In this document: positions 9,271 to 20,385 of the stretch, in pieces
Position numbering within the stretch: position 1 is the stretch's first letter
Layout: the number at the start of each line of letters is the position of its first letter
Notes under the pieces: generated by a model
What the model was told of the DNA's origin: nothing
What the model saw: only the letters and a program-made list of their open reading frames with translations
Database searches by the model: none
NCBI RefSeq assembly: GCF_043641665.1
Contig: NC_092200.1
Location: forward strand, 2,422,194 to 2,486,193
Length of the DNA: 64,000 nucleotides
Source: Enoplosus armatus
Taxonomy: Eukaryota; Chordata; Actinopteri; Centrarchiformes; Enoplosidae
Direction: 5' to 3'
Translations under genes and position numbers: made by a program

Positions 9271-11634
9271 CAAACAGTGCAGAAACTTGAAAGGAAATGG
9301 CGCTCCACCAAACTAGAGGAATCACGTTTAATTTGGCAAGATAGTCTTAGAACTTATAGGAAGGCCCTCTGTAAAGCCAGAGCAGCCTATTACTCAACAT
9401 TAATAGAAGAGAACAAGAACAACCCCAGGTTTCTCTTCAGCACTGTAGCCAGGCTGACAGAGAGTCACAGCTCTATTGAGCCATGTATTCCTATAACCCT
9501 CAGCAGTAATGACTTCATGAGCTTCTTTAATGATAAAATTCTAACTATTAGAGACAGAATTGATCACCTCCTGTCTTCAGGTGGTACCTTACCTTCAAAC
9601 ACAGGAATCTCAGAAATAGCTGTAAAACCTGATGTATATTTAGATTGCTTTTCTCCCATTGACCTTCACCAAATTACTAAAACTATCTCTTCATCTAAGC
9701 CATCAACTTGTCTCTTAGACCCCATCCCAACCTGGCTGCTCAAAGAGGTTTTACCTTTAGTCAGCACTTCTTTACTAGACATGATCAATCTGTCTTTATT
9801 AACAGGCTACGTACTACAGTCCTTTAAAGTAGCTGTAATTAAACCTCTTCTTAAAAAGACCACACTTGATCCAGAGGTTTTAGCCAACTATAGACCTATA
9901 TCTAACCTCCCCTTTCTCTCCAAGATCCTTGAGAAAGCAGTCGCCAACCAGCTGTGTGACTTTCTACATGACAATAGGTTGCTTGAGGACTTTCAGTCAG
10001 GTTTCAGAGCTCATCATAGCACAGAGACAGCACTGGTGAAAGTTACAAATGACCTTCTCACTGCATCAGACAAAGGACTTGTCTCTATACTTGTTTTGTT
10101 AGATCTTAGTGCTGCATTCGACACCATTGACCATCATATCCTATTACAGAGACTGGAACATTTAATTGGCATCAAAGGAACCGCACTAAGCTGGTTTAAG
10201 TCGTATTTATCAGATCGATCTCAGTTTGTACATGTTAACGATGAATCCTCCATGTACGCCAAAGTCAGTCATGGAGTTCCACAAGGTTCTGTGCTTGGAC
10301 CAATACTATTCACCTTATATATGCTTCCTTTAGGGGATATTATTAGAAAACACTCCATACATTTTCATTGCTATGCAGATGATACCCAGCTATATTTATC
10401 GATCAAGCCAGAAGAACCTCATCAGTTAGCCAACCTCCAAGCATGCCTTAAGGACATAAAGACCTGGATGACCTGTAATTATCTGATGTTGAACTCAGAC
10501 AAGACAGAAGTTATTGTTCTTGGCCCTGAACACCTCAGAAATACAATATCTAAGGATATTGTTACCCTAGATGGCATTGCCCTGGCCTCCAGCGCCACCG
10601 TGAGGAATCTCGGAGTTGTCTTTGATCAGGACATGTCCTTTAACTCCCACGTAAAACAAACTTCACGGACTGCCTTTTTTCACCTCCGTAATATTGCAAA
10701 AATCAGGAAGATCCTGTCTCAAACAGATGCAGAAAAATTTGTCCATGCATTTGTCACGTCTAGGCTGGATTATTGCAATTCCTTATTATCAGGCTGTCCC
10801 AATAAGTCCCTGAGGACTCTCCAGCTGATCCAGAATGCTGTGGCACGGGTACTGACAGGAACCAGGAAAAGAGATCATATTTCTCCTGTATTAGCTTCTC
10901 TGCACTGGCTCCCTGTAAAATCTAGAATAGAGTTTAAAATCCTTCTCCTGACCTACAAAGCTCTTACTGGTCAGGCACCATCATATCTTAAAGAGCTCAT
11001 AGTATCCTGTTACCCCACTAGAGCACTCCGCTCCCAGAATGCAGGGCTGCTTGTGGTTCCTAGAGTCTCCAAAAGCAGAACAGGAGCCAGAGCCTTCAGC
11101 TATCAAGCTCCTCTCCTGTGGAATCGGCTCCCAGTTTGGGTCCGGGAGGCAGACACACTCTCTACTTTTAAGAGTAGGCTTAAAACTTTGCTTTTTGATA
11201 ACGCTTATAGTTAAGGGCTGGCTCAGGCCTGCCTGGACCAGCCCCCTAGTTATGCTGCTATAGGCCTACACTGCTGGGGGACTTCCCATGATGCACTGAG
11301 CTTTCCTCCTCTCCCTCTTCATCTTTGCACATTCATCACAGTCCAATGCATGTTACTAACTTTATTTCTTCCCCGGAGTTTCTTTGTGCTTTGTCGACTC
11401 GTAGGTCGCTGTGGATCGTGGTCCTGGTACGCCTGGGTGCTGCTGCTGCCATGGGCCTGCCTGACTCCCATCTCTACAGTTATTATGTTTAGTCGTAGTT
11501 CTGTCACTATTAAAGCTCCTATTATTAATCTCAGCTAATATTACAGCTATTTCTACTGTTAGTGCTGCCATACATCTTTGCCTACCTATCTGTCTGTCTG
11601 TCTGTCTATCTGTGTCTCTATGTCTATCTCTCTG

Positions 11635-11675
<41 letters not shown>

Positions 11676-11924
11676 AAAACCCAACCGGTCAAAGCAGATG
11701 ACCCCCCACCTAGAGTCTGGTTCTGCTCGAGGTTTCTGCCTCTTAAAAGGAAGTTTTTCCTTGCCACTGTCGCCAAAGTGCTTGCTCATGGTGGGAACTG
11801 TTGGGTCTCTGTAATAACATTATAAAGAGTCGGTCTAGACCTGCTCTATTTTGTAAAGTGTAATGAGATGACTTTGTTGTGATTTGGCGCTATATAAATA
11901 AAATTGAATTGAATTGAATTGAAT
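9271..11924 (+). mobile_element. L2-like non-LTR retrotransposon copy 2, inside the hAT
   Basis: This LINE sits in the hAT left end, with a short TAAG duplication (9,267-9,270 and 11,925-11,928). It ends in the ATTGA pentamer tail and shares its 3' UTR microsatellites with copy 1. It is truncated at the 5' side: only the linker and the RT remain, without the endonuclease. With copy 1 it forms inverted repeat arms of about 2 kb separated by roughly 3.2 kb. Confidence 0.9.
9277..11214 (+). CDS. L2-type reverse transcriptase, intact 645-codon frame
   Basis: The frame codes for the linker after the endonuclease ([20 protein letters not shown]), the RT fingers and palm with [61 protein letters not shown] and the YADDTQLYL catalytic box near residue 366, then a thumb and C-terminal region with LDYCNSLL and [15 protein letters not shown]. 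These are the standard motifs of L2/CR1-group retrotransposons. No stop interrupts it, unlike the sister copy. The ATG used is probably not the native start, since the element is 5'-truncated. The protein would copy LINE RNA at target sites, but without the endonuclease it is unlikely to move by itself. Confidence 0.9.
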   Translation: MQKLERKWRSTKLEESRLIWQDSLRTYRKALCKARAAYYSTLIEENKNNPRFLFSTVARLTESHSSIEPCIPITLSSNDFMSFFNDKILTIRDRIDHLLSSGGTLPSNTGISEIAVKPDVYLDCFSPIDLHQITKTISSSKPSTCLLDPIPTWLLKEVLPLVSTSLLDMINLSLLTGYVLQSFKVAVIKPLLKKTTLDPEVLANYRPISNLPFLSKILEKAVANQLCDFLHDNRLLEDFQSGFRAHHSTETALVKVTNDLLTASDKGLVSILVLLDLSAAFDTIDHHILLQRLEHLIGIKGTALSWFKSYLSDRSQFVHVNDESSMYAKVSHGVPQGSVLGPILFTLYMLPLGDIIRKHSIHFHCYADDTQLYLSIKPEEPHQLANLQACLKDIKTWMTCNYLMLNSDKTEVIVLGPEHLRNTISKDIVTLDGIALASSATVRNLGVVFDQDMSFNSHVKQTSRTAFFHLRNIAKIRKILSQTDAEKFVHAFVTSRLDYCNSLLSGCPNKSLRTLQLIQNAVARVLTGTRKRDHISPVLASLHWLPVKSRIEFKILLLTYKALTGQAPSYLKELIVSCYPTRALRSQNAGLLVVPRVSKSRTGARAFSYQAPLLWNRLPVWVREADTLSTFKSRLKTLLFDNAYS

Positions 11925-11940
11925 TAAGAGCCGATTCTTT

Positions 11941-12240
11941 GTGGCGAACGAGAAGAGCCGACTCCCGTCGGGGAGAGCCGAGTCTTCAGCCGCTCCTGAA
12001 TCCATGCAGGCAGGGGCGGGACTTTATTTTGATGGGCACACCATGCAAGGACAGACTAGGATCATACCATTATGTGAAAGAAGGAAGGGGGGCAGACGCT
12101 CCAAAGACAGCGAGTGTAGTGGTACAGACCACAAAGCTGTGGTCTGTGGTGATACAGGGTGCAAAGCTGAGTGCAGAATTTGTAAAATGAAAATATCCGT
12201 CAGAGCTGGGTCAACAACAAACCTGCACAGACGTCTCTGA
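11941..12240 (+). pseudogene. hAT transposase N-terminal remnant with BED finger
   Basis: The frame ends in AECRICKMKISVRAGSTTN followed by LHRRL, the CxxC...HxxxH-like core of a BED zinc finger of ZBED/Ac transposases. In place of the usual final histidine it reads LHRRL, then stops. No dimerisation or catalytic region follows before the element end at 12,493. The start used lies just after the inserted LINE and is arbitrary. Confidence 0.65.
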
Positions 12241-12493
12241 ACCGCCCCCCCCCCCGTCCGTGCAGCTGGAGGAGAGAGGGCAAACTCTCTCTGTGTATTT
12301 TTTTTTAAACGAAAAAAATGCACAAGAATAAGGCTTTTATAAAAACACTGAATGAAAAATTGCTTTCCAACACACAAACCATTCATAATTGGTAAATTAG
12401 GCTAAAAGAGAAGATCCGACTGATACTAAATGAAGAGCCATTTGGGAGCCGTAAGAGCCGAATCTTTGAAAAGAACTGGACCTCCCATCGCCA

Positions 12494-12780
12494 ATATATA
12501 GTCATACACAATAGTGCAATACATATATATATGTATATACACACACATACATATACATTGCTATTGTATATATTGTTTACTTTTATTTTTCACTTAAAAA
12601 TTGTAAATGTGTACATTTTTATTTTCTATTTCTTATTTTTTAGATTTTGTACATACTTTTATTTCTAAATTCATGCTACTTTCTACTCTTGAATGGGAGC
12701 ACCGGTACTGTACACCCCCCCCCCCCCCCCGGGGTCAATAAAGTATTTCTGATTCTGATAATAATAATAATAATAATAAT
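12494..12780 (+). mobile_element. non-LTR 3' end with C-run and GATTCTG/(ATA)n tail
   Basis: An AT-rich stretch leads to a homopolymer C run (12,715-12,730), then GGGGTCAATAAAGTATTTCT and a CTGATTCTGATAATAATA tail. This matches the style of retroelement 3' ends in teleosts and resembles the element at 6,771-7,103. No coding capacity is visible. The clade is not certain. Confidence 0.45.
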
Positions 12781-12854
12781 CACTCTCTTCTGTGAGTAAA
12801 TAAAAAATATTGCATGTTCTTTCATGTTTCTGCACGTTGTTTTTCAGTAACAAG

Positions 12855-13620
12855 GAAATGTTTTCCTGAAGAATCTAAAACATCAGCCATGTTGACCTGC
12901 AGACTCTGCTACCTGCTGATTTCTCTTTCACCTTGAACGCTGGTGGAAAACGAAAGTGTTCAGCTCAGGTTTCACTGGGTGTGTGTGTGTGTGTGTGTGT
13001 GTGTGACAGGTTCTGCAGGATTCCTGTAGAGTGAACAACATAATGCTGTCAATCATTTTCTACTTAACAAGAGATTTATTTTTACTCATGAAGCCGTACG
13101 GATATCGTTTCTGTGTTATGTGCCAAGATTTAGAGATATCGATCTGAAGGTTTATTGTGCTCAAACAGCTGATTGTGTTTGAGGAAACGAGTTGCTTTTG
13201 AATCAACCTCAGACTTGTCACGAAGTCTCAGAAACAAAACTAACTTCAGCTCATTTCCTGTCGTTCAAACATGTCTGTGATTTATTTTCAGACGGACGGA
13301 CGGACAGTGAACGCCTCACTCACCTCCTCTTGCAGGCCTGTGCAGAAAGGTCAGGACCACCACAAACACGACACTCTTGATCCCAGTCATCCTCCTGTTA
13401 TTACACAGTTTAATGTAGTGGACCGAATCAAACCAACACTGGGAACGACTGACGCCTTCGACCTGACCGACTCGTTCTCTGACAACCTGGAGCGTGATGT
13501 CACTCACAGGGCAGAAATCACGACTCTGCCAGCTGAGAAATGTTTGAAATACTTCCCTCCCTGTTGGATCGTGGGTGTAGGCTGCGACGGACGGGTACAC
13601 CTGTCAATCAACACCCTTTA
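12855..13620 (-). pseudogene. partial Ig unit: orphan signal-peptide exon and flank
   Basis: This block matches the exon 1 region of the full units. The signal exon at 13,324-13,390 starts MTGIKSVVF and ends in the same phase 1 donor. It continues into intron 1 sequence with the (TG)n run at 12,980-13,006, then stops at the mobile-element nest. There is no V, C or TM exon downstream on the minus strand before unit 1, which lies 9 kb away behind the elements. The TATA box and minisatellite of the other units are also missing; the upstream sequence departs at about 13,480. It is a relic unless it splices into unit 1 as an alternative first exon. Confidence 0.7.
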
Positions 13621-14789
13621 ACGATCCTTAATAATATCCACTTAATTATAAATACTTTTGAAAATGTATAGTACTAAAATGTAGTGAAGTAGAAGTATAA
13701 AGTAGCATAAAATGTACCCTAAAATTGTACTTGAGCTCAGTATTATTGTGTAAAGACTTCGTAACTCCAGTTTTTACTTCATCTGACTGATGAAATAGTT
13801 TGTGGTTTGAGGAACTCGTTCTTTTCAGCTCATATAAAACCATTTCAAACCCTTGTGGATAAAACCAGTGATGCACTGCCATCGTCTAAACTCTGTGTGG
13901 AGATACGAGCTTTTCACCCAACACCAACAGCATGATCTTTACTATTAAATCATTCAAAGACAGAAAAATAATTCAAAATATGTTTTTTTATGTAAAATAA
14001 ATAAGACTTTACAACAAAAGGTCCATAAAAAGTGTGCAAAAACAAAAAATCGACTCCGTAAAATACAAATTCACAAGATGCAACATGTAAAGCAGCGTTT
14101 CACTTCTGAGTGACGCTGCAGGACATAAAAGGAAATAAAATCAGATCCAAATGTTGAGCAGCTTTTTCAGGACTGAAAAGTCGGCAAAAGAAAATGAGAA
14201 TGAGTGTTTGTTTACAGCATTTATATTATTCATATTGTAATATAGTAGATATCGTAGAGAATCAGTGCGTCACTGTGTTTTTGAAGCTGGTTGAGAAAAT
14301 ACATTTTAGAGCTGTTTTAACTGTTAACAGTGTTTAGCCTCATTTTTATGCCGTCATTTGTAGTTTTTTAGCAACACTCGATCATAAATAATCACCAGCC
14401 GGTGGCAAAGCTGCAGACATCAAGTCTGTGGCTGGTGAGTTTACCACCTCCATATCAGACTTGTGCTTTTTACAGACAAACCAGAGCCGCCTCTGTTCCA
14501 GTCCGACCGTCTCTGTGAGTCTACTTTTGTTTCTACTTCTTCTTTAGTGTTTCGTCTGAGTGGAGCATCGTGACGCGAGGTAGAGCAGCAACAACATGCT
14601 GTTCTTCATCAGCCGGAGTCTCTCGCACCAAAAACGTCCCTGTGAAGCACACTCTTAAACGAGTAAATAAGTGTATCAAGTATTCGTCCTTCAATCCCCA
14701 GTGGACGGTTTTGTCTCTTGATTTGGCTCCAGCTCTCTTTGATGGAGGATCCATTTCCTGGACTGTTTGTTCACATTCATTAAAAACAA
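13621..14789 (-). other. 3' flank of Ig unit 2
   Basis: This duplicates the flank of unit 3 (about 18,774-20,385), with an internal loss near 13,740. A minus-strand frame of 86 codons (14,533-14,793) is open in both copies. It lacks an ATG and a joining splice phase, so I treat it as 3' UTR. No other coding signal is seen. Confidence 0.5.
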
Positions 14790-17717
14790 TCACACTTCAG
14801 AGCAGCCCCATGGCACCAGAGTCTTCATTCTGCAAACACAACGAAATAAGATTCAGTGCTGAAACACATCGACCTCAGACTCAAAACGATCTCTCGTTTA
14901 TGTGTCTTAAGTATGAATTATCATCACAACTGTGTCGACTTATTTAGAAAAAAAGAATGAAAACGACGGACAGAACAAAAATACACACGACTTATTAGCG
15001 ATACAGTCGTGCATGTGTAGAAGTTATTGATTAGATAAATAAAGTACAGCTTGCCATGTGGGGACATGTAACTAGACGTGATGACAGTGTTCTGCTTCCA
15101 CATCATTAAGAGGTCATTACAGTGCAGCAGTGCTGTTGTATTCAACACAGAGGATAGACTTACTCTCGCCCATTCTGACGGTTCTCTGGTCCTGTCCGAG
15201 TTGGACTTTTGTTTCTGCGTCTTTTATATATACGTGCTGCCACACCTACGAGTACTACAAGCGAAATGGCTCCAATGGCTCCAGTCACTCCGCCTGCAAT
15301 TCCTCCAACATTACTTGAACAGTCTGAAACAGAAAAAGAGTTTGTTAGCTGGACTCTCTACAAACCAAACTTCCACCAGTGCAGTGAGAACTACTGAAGC
15401 GTCAAACTGTTGGGTGACTTTCTACAATGAGTTCATTAAAAATTCATTGAATATTTTAAGGTTCTCTCAGACCTCTCTGGATTGTTATGACTCTACGGGA
15501 ACCCCTCCATAAAGAATGGGGTCAAACCTATAAATGTCCGAGTGTTTTTTACTGTAAAAAGGCTGCGTGGAGTCGTCCTCTCAGGCTGCAGCTGCACCTG
15601 TCAGAGGGACAGTATCAGTCGCTTGTATGTAGCCTGAGAGATACGGAATAAGAAGATACTGTTTATAGAGGTTTCAGTGAGTGACTAACTGTAAAAGAGA
15701 GACGATCACCCAAATATTAAATGTTTAATGATACTAATGATCCTCTCTTCTGTAGACTTGTCTTGTCTTGATCTTACCTTCTGCAGTCTTTAGAACGGTG
15801 TTGGTGATGATTGTCTCCTCAGCATCACTGAGTTCACACGTGTACATCCCCTCCTGATTTGAAGATAAGTCCTGTAGCGTGAGGCTGCCTGACTCAGACA
15901 CACCCTTCACATGCTGCCTCCACTCCTCTGAGACTGTGTCGGGGACCTCGGTCCTGGTCCTGGTCCAGTTCAGGATGATCTGACTGTGCTTGAACCTCCA
16001 GATGAAGCTTGTTAGGGGGGTGTTGGAGGAAGTGCAGGGGATTGTTGTTTCAGTGCTGCAACGACTGACTGAAGCTGAAACGATGAAACACAAAGCAGCT
16101 GTTGAACGCAGCCTGAGCCACCACATAAAGTCCCACAGGACTGCAGGTCTTCTTAGAAACACTTACTTTGTTTAAGCAAAGTGGCTCTCCTCCTGTTTCT
16201 GGGAGTGCTGACGGTGCAGCTGTAGACCAGATCAGAAACACTGTCTGAAAGCATCAGAGAACTACTGATGCTGTAAAGCTGCTGCTGATTCTGGACTGTG
16301 GTTGTGTTCTCGTTGGACGGAGGGGGGGTCCAGGTGAGCTCAGGCTCAGGGTAGATCCCCTCTGAGCTGCAGGTGATCCTGTTTTCCACCTGCTGAATGC
16401 CGACTTGACGGACCGGAGCTGCAATAGAAGTTTCATTGTGTATCACTGCTCAAGTACCACAACTCTTCTTCTTCTCTTTATTCCAAACAGACCAAAGGTG
16501 TAATGTGTCCCTCCATCTCTTCATAAGTATTTTAGGGAGGTCCTATTTGTATTTTAACAGCAGGGAAACAAGGGGAGCAAAACAGACATTTATATAGAAA
16601 TATTATGAAGTGTTTTGGTTTCAGACATCTTTGGCAGATGATAAAAACGTTTCTATTATTTTGTCCCCCCCATTTATATCAGTAAGGCTTGGCTAAATAT
16701 CAGCAGCACAAACTGCAGCCTTCAAAACGGTCGTACAGTTGAATCAACAAACATGAAGGAGGACGAATCCTTAGATTTAGCTCGGTGTAGATAACAAACT
16801 GACCACTGAGCGTAAAACACTCCAGTTACATGTTTTCTTGTATTTGCTTGTGTTTTCTGTGTGTTTCTCATACCGGCCACTTTTAGGTTGATAAAGGACT
16901 CCTTGTTGCCACTAATGGTGCTGGTGTAGCACTTGTATCTGCCCTGGTCCTGAATCTGCACCCCCGTCAGCTGGAGCGAGGCGTTTCCTCTGGAGATCTG
17001 ATCCCTGAACAGTGATGTCCTGTTTCTAAAGCGTGAGTCCTGGTGTCCGAGCTGGTCTTTGTTGTAGTAGTAGGAGTGGACATAAAGGTCTCCTGCAGCC
17101 ACCAGCATCCAGTGGATGACGGCTTCAGCGCCGACCTGGAAGCTGCACGGCAACACGCAGCTCTCCGTGACATCACAGGACACCTCAACATCTGCAACAC
17201 ATCAGGGAAAGACACATCCAACAAAGTTCAGTTCAGGTAAAATGGCAGCTGAAAGGCCTGATTATTAATGTTCACCATATTTATTCACATTCACCTGCCA
17301 CAGAAACTAAACTCTTCCTCATGTTAGTCCCTGTATCAACAATAAATAATAAAACAGTTCTTTGTTTTCTTTCTAAACAACGTGACAGTGAAACTCCCAG
17401 AACTACATGCCTACATCAGGAATGAAAGCTTGGGACAAAACTCAGACTGGGATGCAATTTGGGATAATGTGACTTACAAATCATCAGTATAAACGTTTGA
17501 AATGTTGTCATAGAGCGTGTCTAACAGTGAGAACTCGACGTCAGACGGGTCCGGTACAGCACACAAAGAAACTACAACATCATCATCATCATCATCTTCA
17601 GAATCAGGTCAGAATCTAAAACATCAGCCATGTTGACCTGCAGACTCTGCTACCTGCTGATTTCTCTTCCACGTTTAACGCTGGTGGAAAACGAAAGTGT
17701 TCAGCTCAGGTTTCACT

Positions 17718-17768
<51 letters not shown>

Positions 17769-18034
17769 AGTGAACAACATAATGCTCACACCCATTTTCT
17801 ACTTAAGAGATTCTTTATACTTTGACTCTCAACACAACAGATTGTGTTTGTAACTTGCCAAATAAAGTCGCAGAAACAAAACTAACTTCAGCTCATTTCC
17901 TGTCGTTCAAACATGTCTGTGGTTTATTTTTCAATGAGATCAGATGGACAGTGAACGCCTCACTCACCTCCTCTTGCAGGCCTGTGCAGAAAGGTCAGGA
18001 CCACCACAAACACGACACTCTTGATCCCAGCCAT
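14790..18034 (-). CDS. hhla2-like: HHLA2-like IgV-IgC-IgV membrane protein (unit 2)
   Basis: Six minus-strand exons with matching phases: signal 17,968-18,034, IgV 16,874-17,191, IgC 16,167-16,418, second IgV 15,778-16,074, TM 15,164-15,323, tail 14,790-14,829. The product is about 377 residues. Domain marks: a signal starting MAGIKSVVF; V1 with VLPCSF and GRYKCYT; IgC with NRITCSSEGIYPEPELTW and LVYSCTVS; V2 with TIPCTS and GMYTCELS; a glycine-rich membrane helix followed by IYKRRR; and a 13-residue tail without tyrosine. This domain order is that of HHLA2 (B7-H7), which costimulates or inhibits T and NK cells through CD28H or KIR3DL3 in primates; the fish partners are unknown. The last exon is the least certain part. 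Butyrophilin-like naming is a possible alternative. Confidence 0.8.
17719..17767. repeat. (TG)n microsatellite in unit 2 intron 1
   Basis: TG dinucleotide run at the same position as the longer run in unit 1 (3,711-3,793). Confidence 0.95.
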
Positions 18035-18140
18035 CCTCCTGTTATTACGCAGTTTAATGTAGTGGACCGAATCAAACCAACACTGGGAACGACTGACGCC
18101 GTCGACCTGACCGACTCGTTCTCACTTGTTCTTGCACTCC

Positions 18141-18216
18141 TCTACCTGTCTCCCTCTTCCTGTCTCCCTCTTCCTGTCTCCCTCTACCTGTCTCCCTCTA
18201 CCTGTCTCCCTCTTCC
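18141..18216. repeat. 14-bp promoter minisatellite, long allele (unit 2)
   Basis: About five tandem copies of a 14-base unit alternating TCTACCTGTCTCCC and TCTTCCTGTCTCCC, lying between the TATA box and the start codon. Unit 1 has about half as many copies, so the leader length differs between paralogues. Confidence 0.85.
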
Positions 18217-18238
18217 TGGATGGGCAGAGCCCAGAGTC

Positions 18239-18246
18239 TATATATA
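18239..18246 (-). promoter_or_regulatory. TATA box of unit 2
   Basis: TATATATA on the minus strand, 205 bases upstream of the unit 2 ATG, in the same context as in unit 1. The GGGCGG of unit 1 reads GGGCAG here. The expected start of transcription is near 18,210, inside the minisatellite. Confidence 0.65.
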
Positions 18247-18773
18247 CAGCAGCCAGCTCACATGTGGCATCTTGTTCTGTGGAGAACAAAGCAGCATGTT
18301 GATGCCTCATCCTTCAATCGAACTGTTTGAACTGAGTATGTGAAATGTGAGTTCCTTTGATTTAAATGCATTTATAGTGATCTTAGAAGACCATTATTTA
18401 TTTGTTGTGTTGATGAAGTTTCTGTTAAGTTATTTCCCGATTCAAAGGTTTATAGTTATTGTGTTTGAAGTTAAATGACCTTTGTTGGATTATTAATTAT
18501 TTTCAATCAGGAATCATGATGTCTAGTTTAATATTCTTTGTCCTTTTCTTCTGTTGTCAGACAAATCAGCTCAAACTGCCTGACGATAAAAGATTGAAGT
18601 GGAACCTCCTGCACGCGCTCATCTGTCCTAACCGACACACCATTGAGCTGATAAAGTCCTTAAACCAGAGTCTCCTAAATATTCCTAAATATTCTTCAAC
18701 TTCCCTCCCTGTTGAATCGTGGGTGTAGGCTGCGACGGGCGGGTACACCTGTCAATCAACACCCTTTAACGAT

Positions 18774-20385
18774 CCTTAATAATATCCACTTAATTATAAA
18801 TACTTTAAAATGTATAATACTAAAATGTAGTGAAGTAGAAGTATAAAGTAGCATAAAATGTACCCTAAAATTGTACTTGAGCTCAGTACTTGACTAAATG
18901 TACCACTGTATCTACTGTACATATAACCAGAACAGCAGATCCTGGATCAGAGGATAAAGGAAGTTTAACTGAGGAGCAAAAAGTGTCTCAAACTCCATCT
19001 ACTGTTTCATCTGTAGTACAGCACCAGGTGTGTTCAGGTCCACACCTGTACACCTGTAATAATACCTGTGACCTTTTTTCAGTGTCATGCAGTACATTTT
19101 AACTGACCTACATTTGAATTATCATAATAATTTTACTAATTTTACTTTACTAAACTTCTTCAAGAGGAGAAAACAGGTTGTGATATGAACATATATGACC
19201 TGCAGTCTAGAGCAGTGGTGCCCAACCTTTTTCTAAGGGACCCCTATTTTACTATTGTACATACACTACTGCACAGAAGTACAGGTAAAGGTGTAAAATA
19301 GACTCACTTTGTCTCTATGGAGCTTTCTTACGTCTCAGAGTTATTGTGTGAAGACTTCCTAACTCCAGTTTTTACTTCATCTGACTGATGAAATAGTTTG
19401 TGGTTTGAGGAACTCGTTCTTTTCAGCTCATATAAAACCATTTCAAACCCTTGTGGATAAAACCAGTGATGCACTGCCATCGTCTAAACTCTGTGTGGAG
19501 ATACGAGCTTTTCACCCAACACCAACAGCATGATCTTTACTATTAAATCATTCAAAGACAGAAAAATAATTCAAAATATGTTTTTTATGTAAAATAAATA
19601 AGACTTTACAACAAAAGGTCCATAAAAAGTGTGCAAAAACAAAAAATCGACTCCGTAAAATACAAATTCACAAGATGCAACATGTAAAGCAGCGTTTCAC
19701 TTCTGAGTGACGCTGCAGGACATAAAAGGAAATAAAATCAGATCCAAATGTTGAGCAGCTTTTCAGGACTGAAAAGTCGGCAAAAGAAAATGAGAATCAG
19801 TGTTTGTTTACAGCATTTATATTATTCATATTGTAATATAGTAGATATCGTAGAGAATCAGTGCGTCACTGTGTTTTTGAAGCTGGTTGAGAAAATACAT
19901 TTTAGAGCTGTTTTAACTGTTAACAGTGTTTAGCCTCATTTTTATGCCGTCATTTGTAGTTTTTTAGCAACACTCGATCATAAATAATCACCAGCCGGTG
20001 GCAAAGCTGCAGACATCAAGTCTGTGGCTGGTGAGTTTACCACCTCCGTATCAGACTTGTGCTTTTTACAGACAAACCAGAGCCGCCTCTGTTCCAGTCC
20101 GACCGTCTCTGTGAGTCTACTTTTGTTTCTACTTCTTCTTTAGTGTTTCGTCTGAGTGGAGCATCGTGACGCGAGGTAGAGCAGCAACAGCATGCTGTTC
20201 TTCATCAGCCGGAGTCTCTCGCAGCAAAAACGTCCCTGTGAAGCACACTCTTAAACGAGTAAATAAGTGTATCAAGTATTCGTCCTTCAATCCCCAGTGG
20301 ACGGTTTTGTCTCTTGATTTGGCTCCAGCTCTCTTTGATGGAGGATCCATTTCCTGGACTGTTTGTTCACATTCATTAAAAACAA
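18774..20385 (-). other. 3' flank of Ig unit 3
   Basis: The full form of the inter-unit spacer. The part to 19,380 matches 7,104-7,724, and the rest matches 13,760-14,789 almost throughout. It contains stepwise GTA/TAC repeats near 18,810-18,910. No coding signal is supported. Confidence 0.5.

Larger units (their letters stand above)
9235..12493 (+). mobile_element. hAT-type (BED finger) transposon remnant split by a LINE
   Basis: The ends form imperfect inverted repeats (TAGTGATGTG on the left; TGGCGATGGG reading inward from the right). They are flanked by near-matching 8-base duplications, GTATATAG (9,227-9,234) and ATATATAG (12,494-12,501), the duplication size of hAT elements. Just inside each end are GAGCC/GGCTC-rich subterminal repeats. 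The interior is reduced to a BED zinc-finger piece (about 12,060-12,240) and lacks the catalytic domain, so this copy is non-autonomous. An L2 LINE (9,271-11,924) has inserted next to the left end. Confidence 0.7.

Noticed and set aside
9017..9316. Plus-strand frame across the Tc1/hAT border
   Set aside because: It is the antisense of the transposase running into the LINE; a chance frame.
14533..14793. 86-codon minus-strand frame conserved in units 2 and 3
   Set aside because: It lacks an ATG, a stop precedes it in frame, and no acceptor gives the phase needed from the TM exon. Its conservation is explained by recent duplication.
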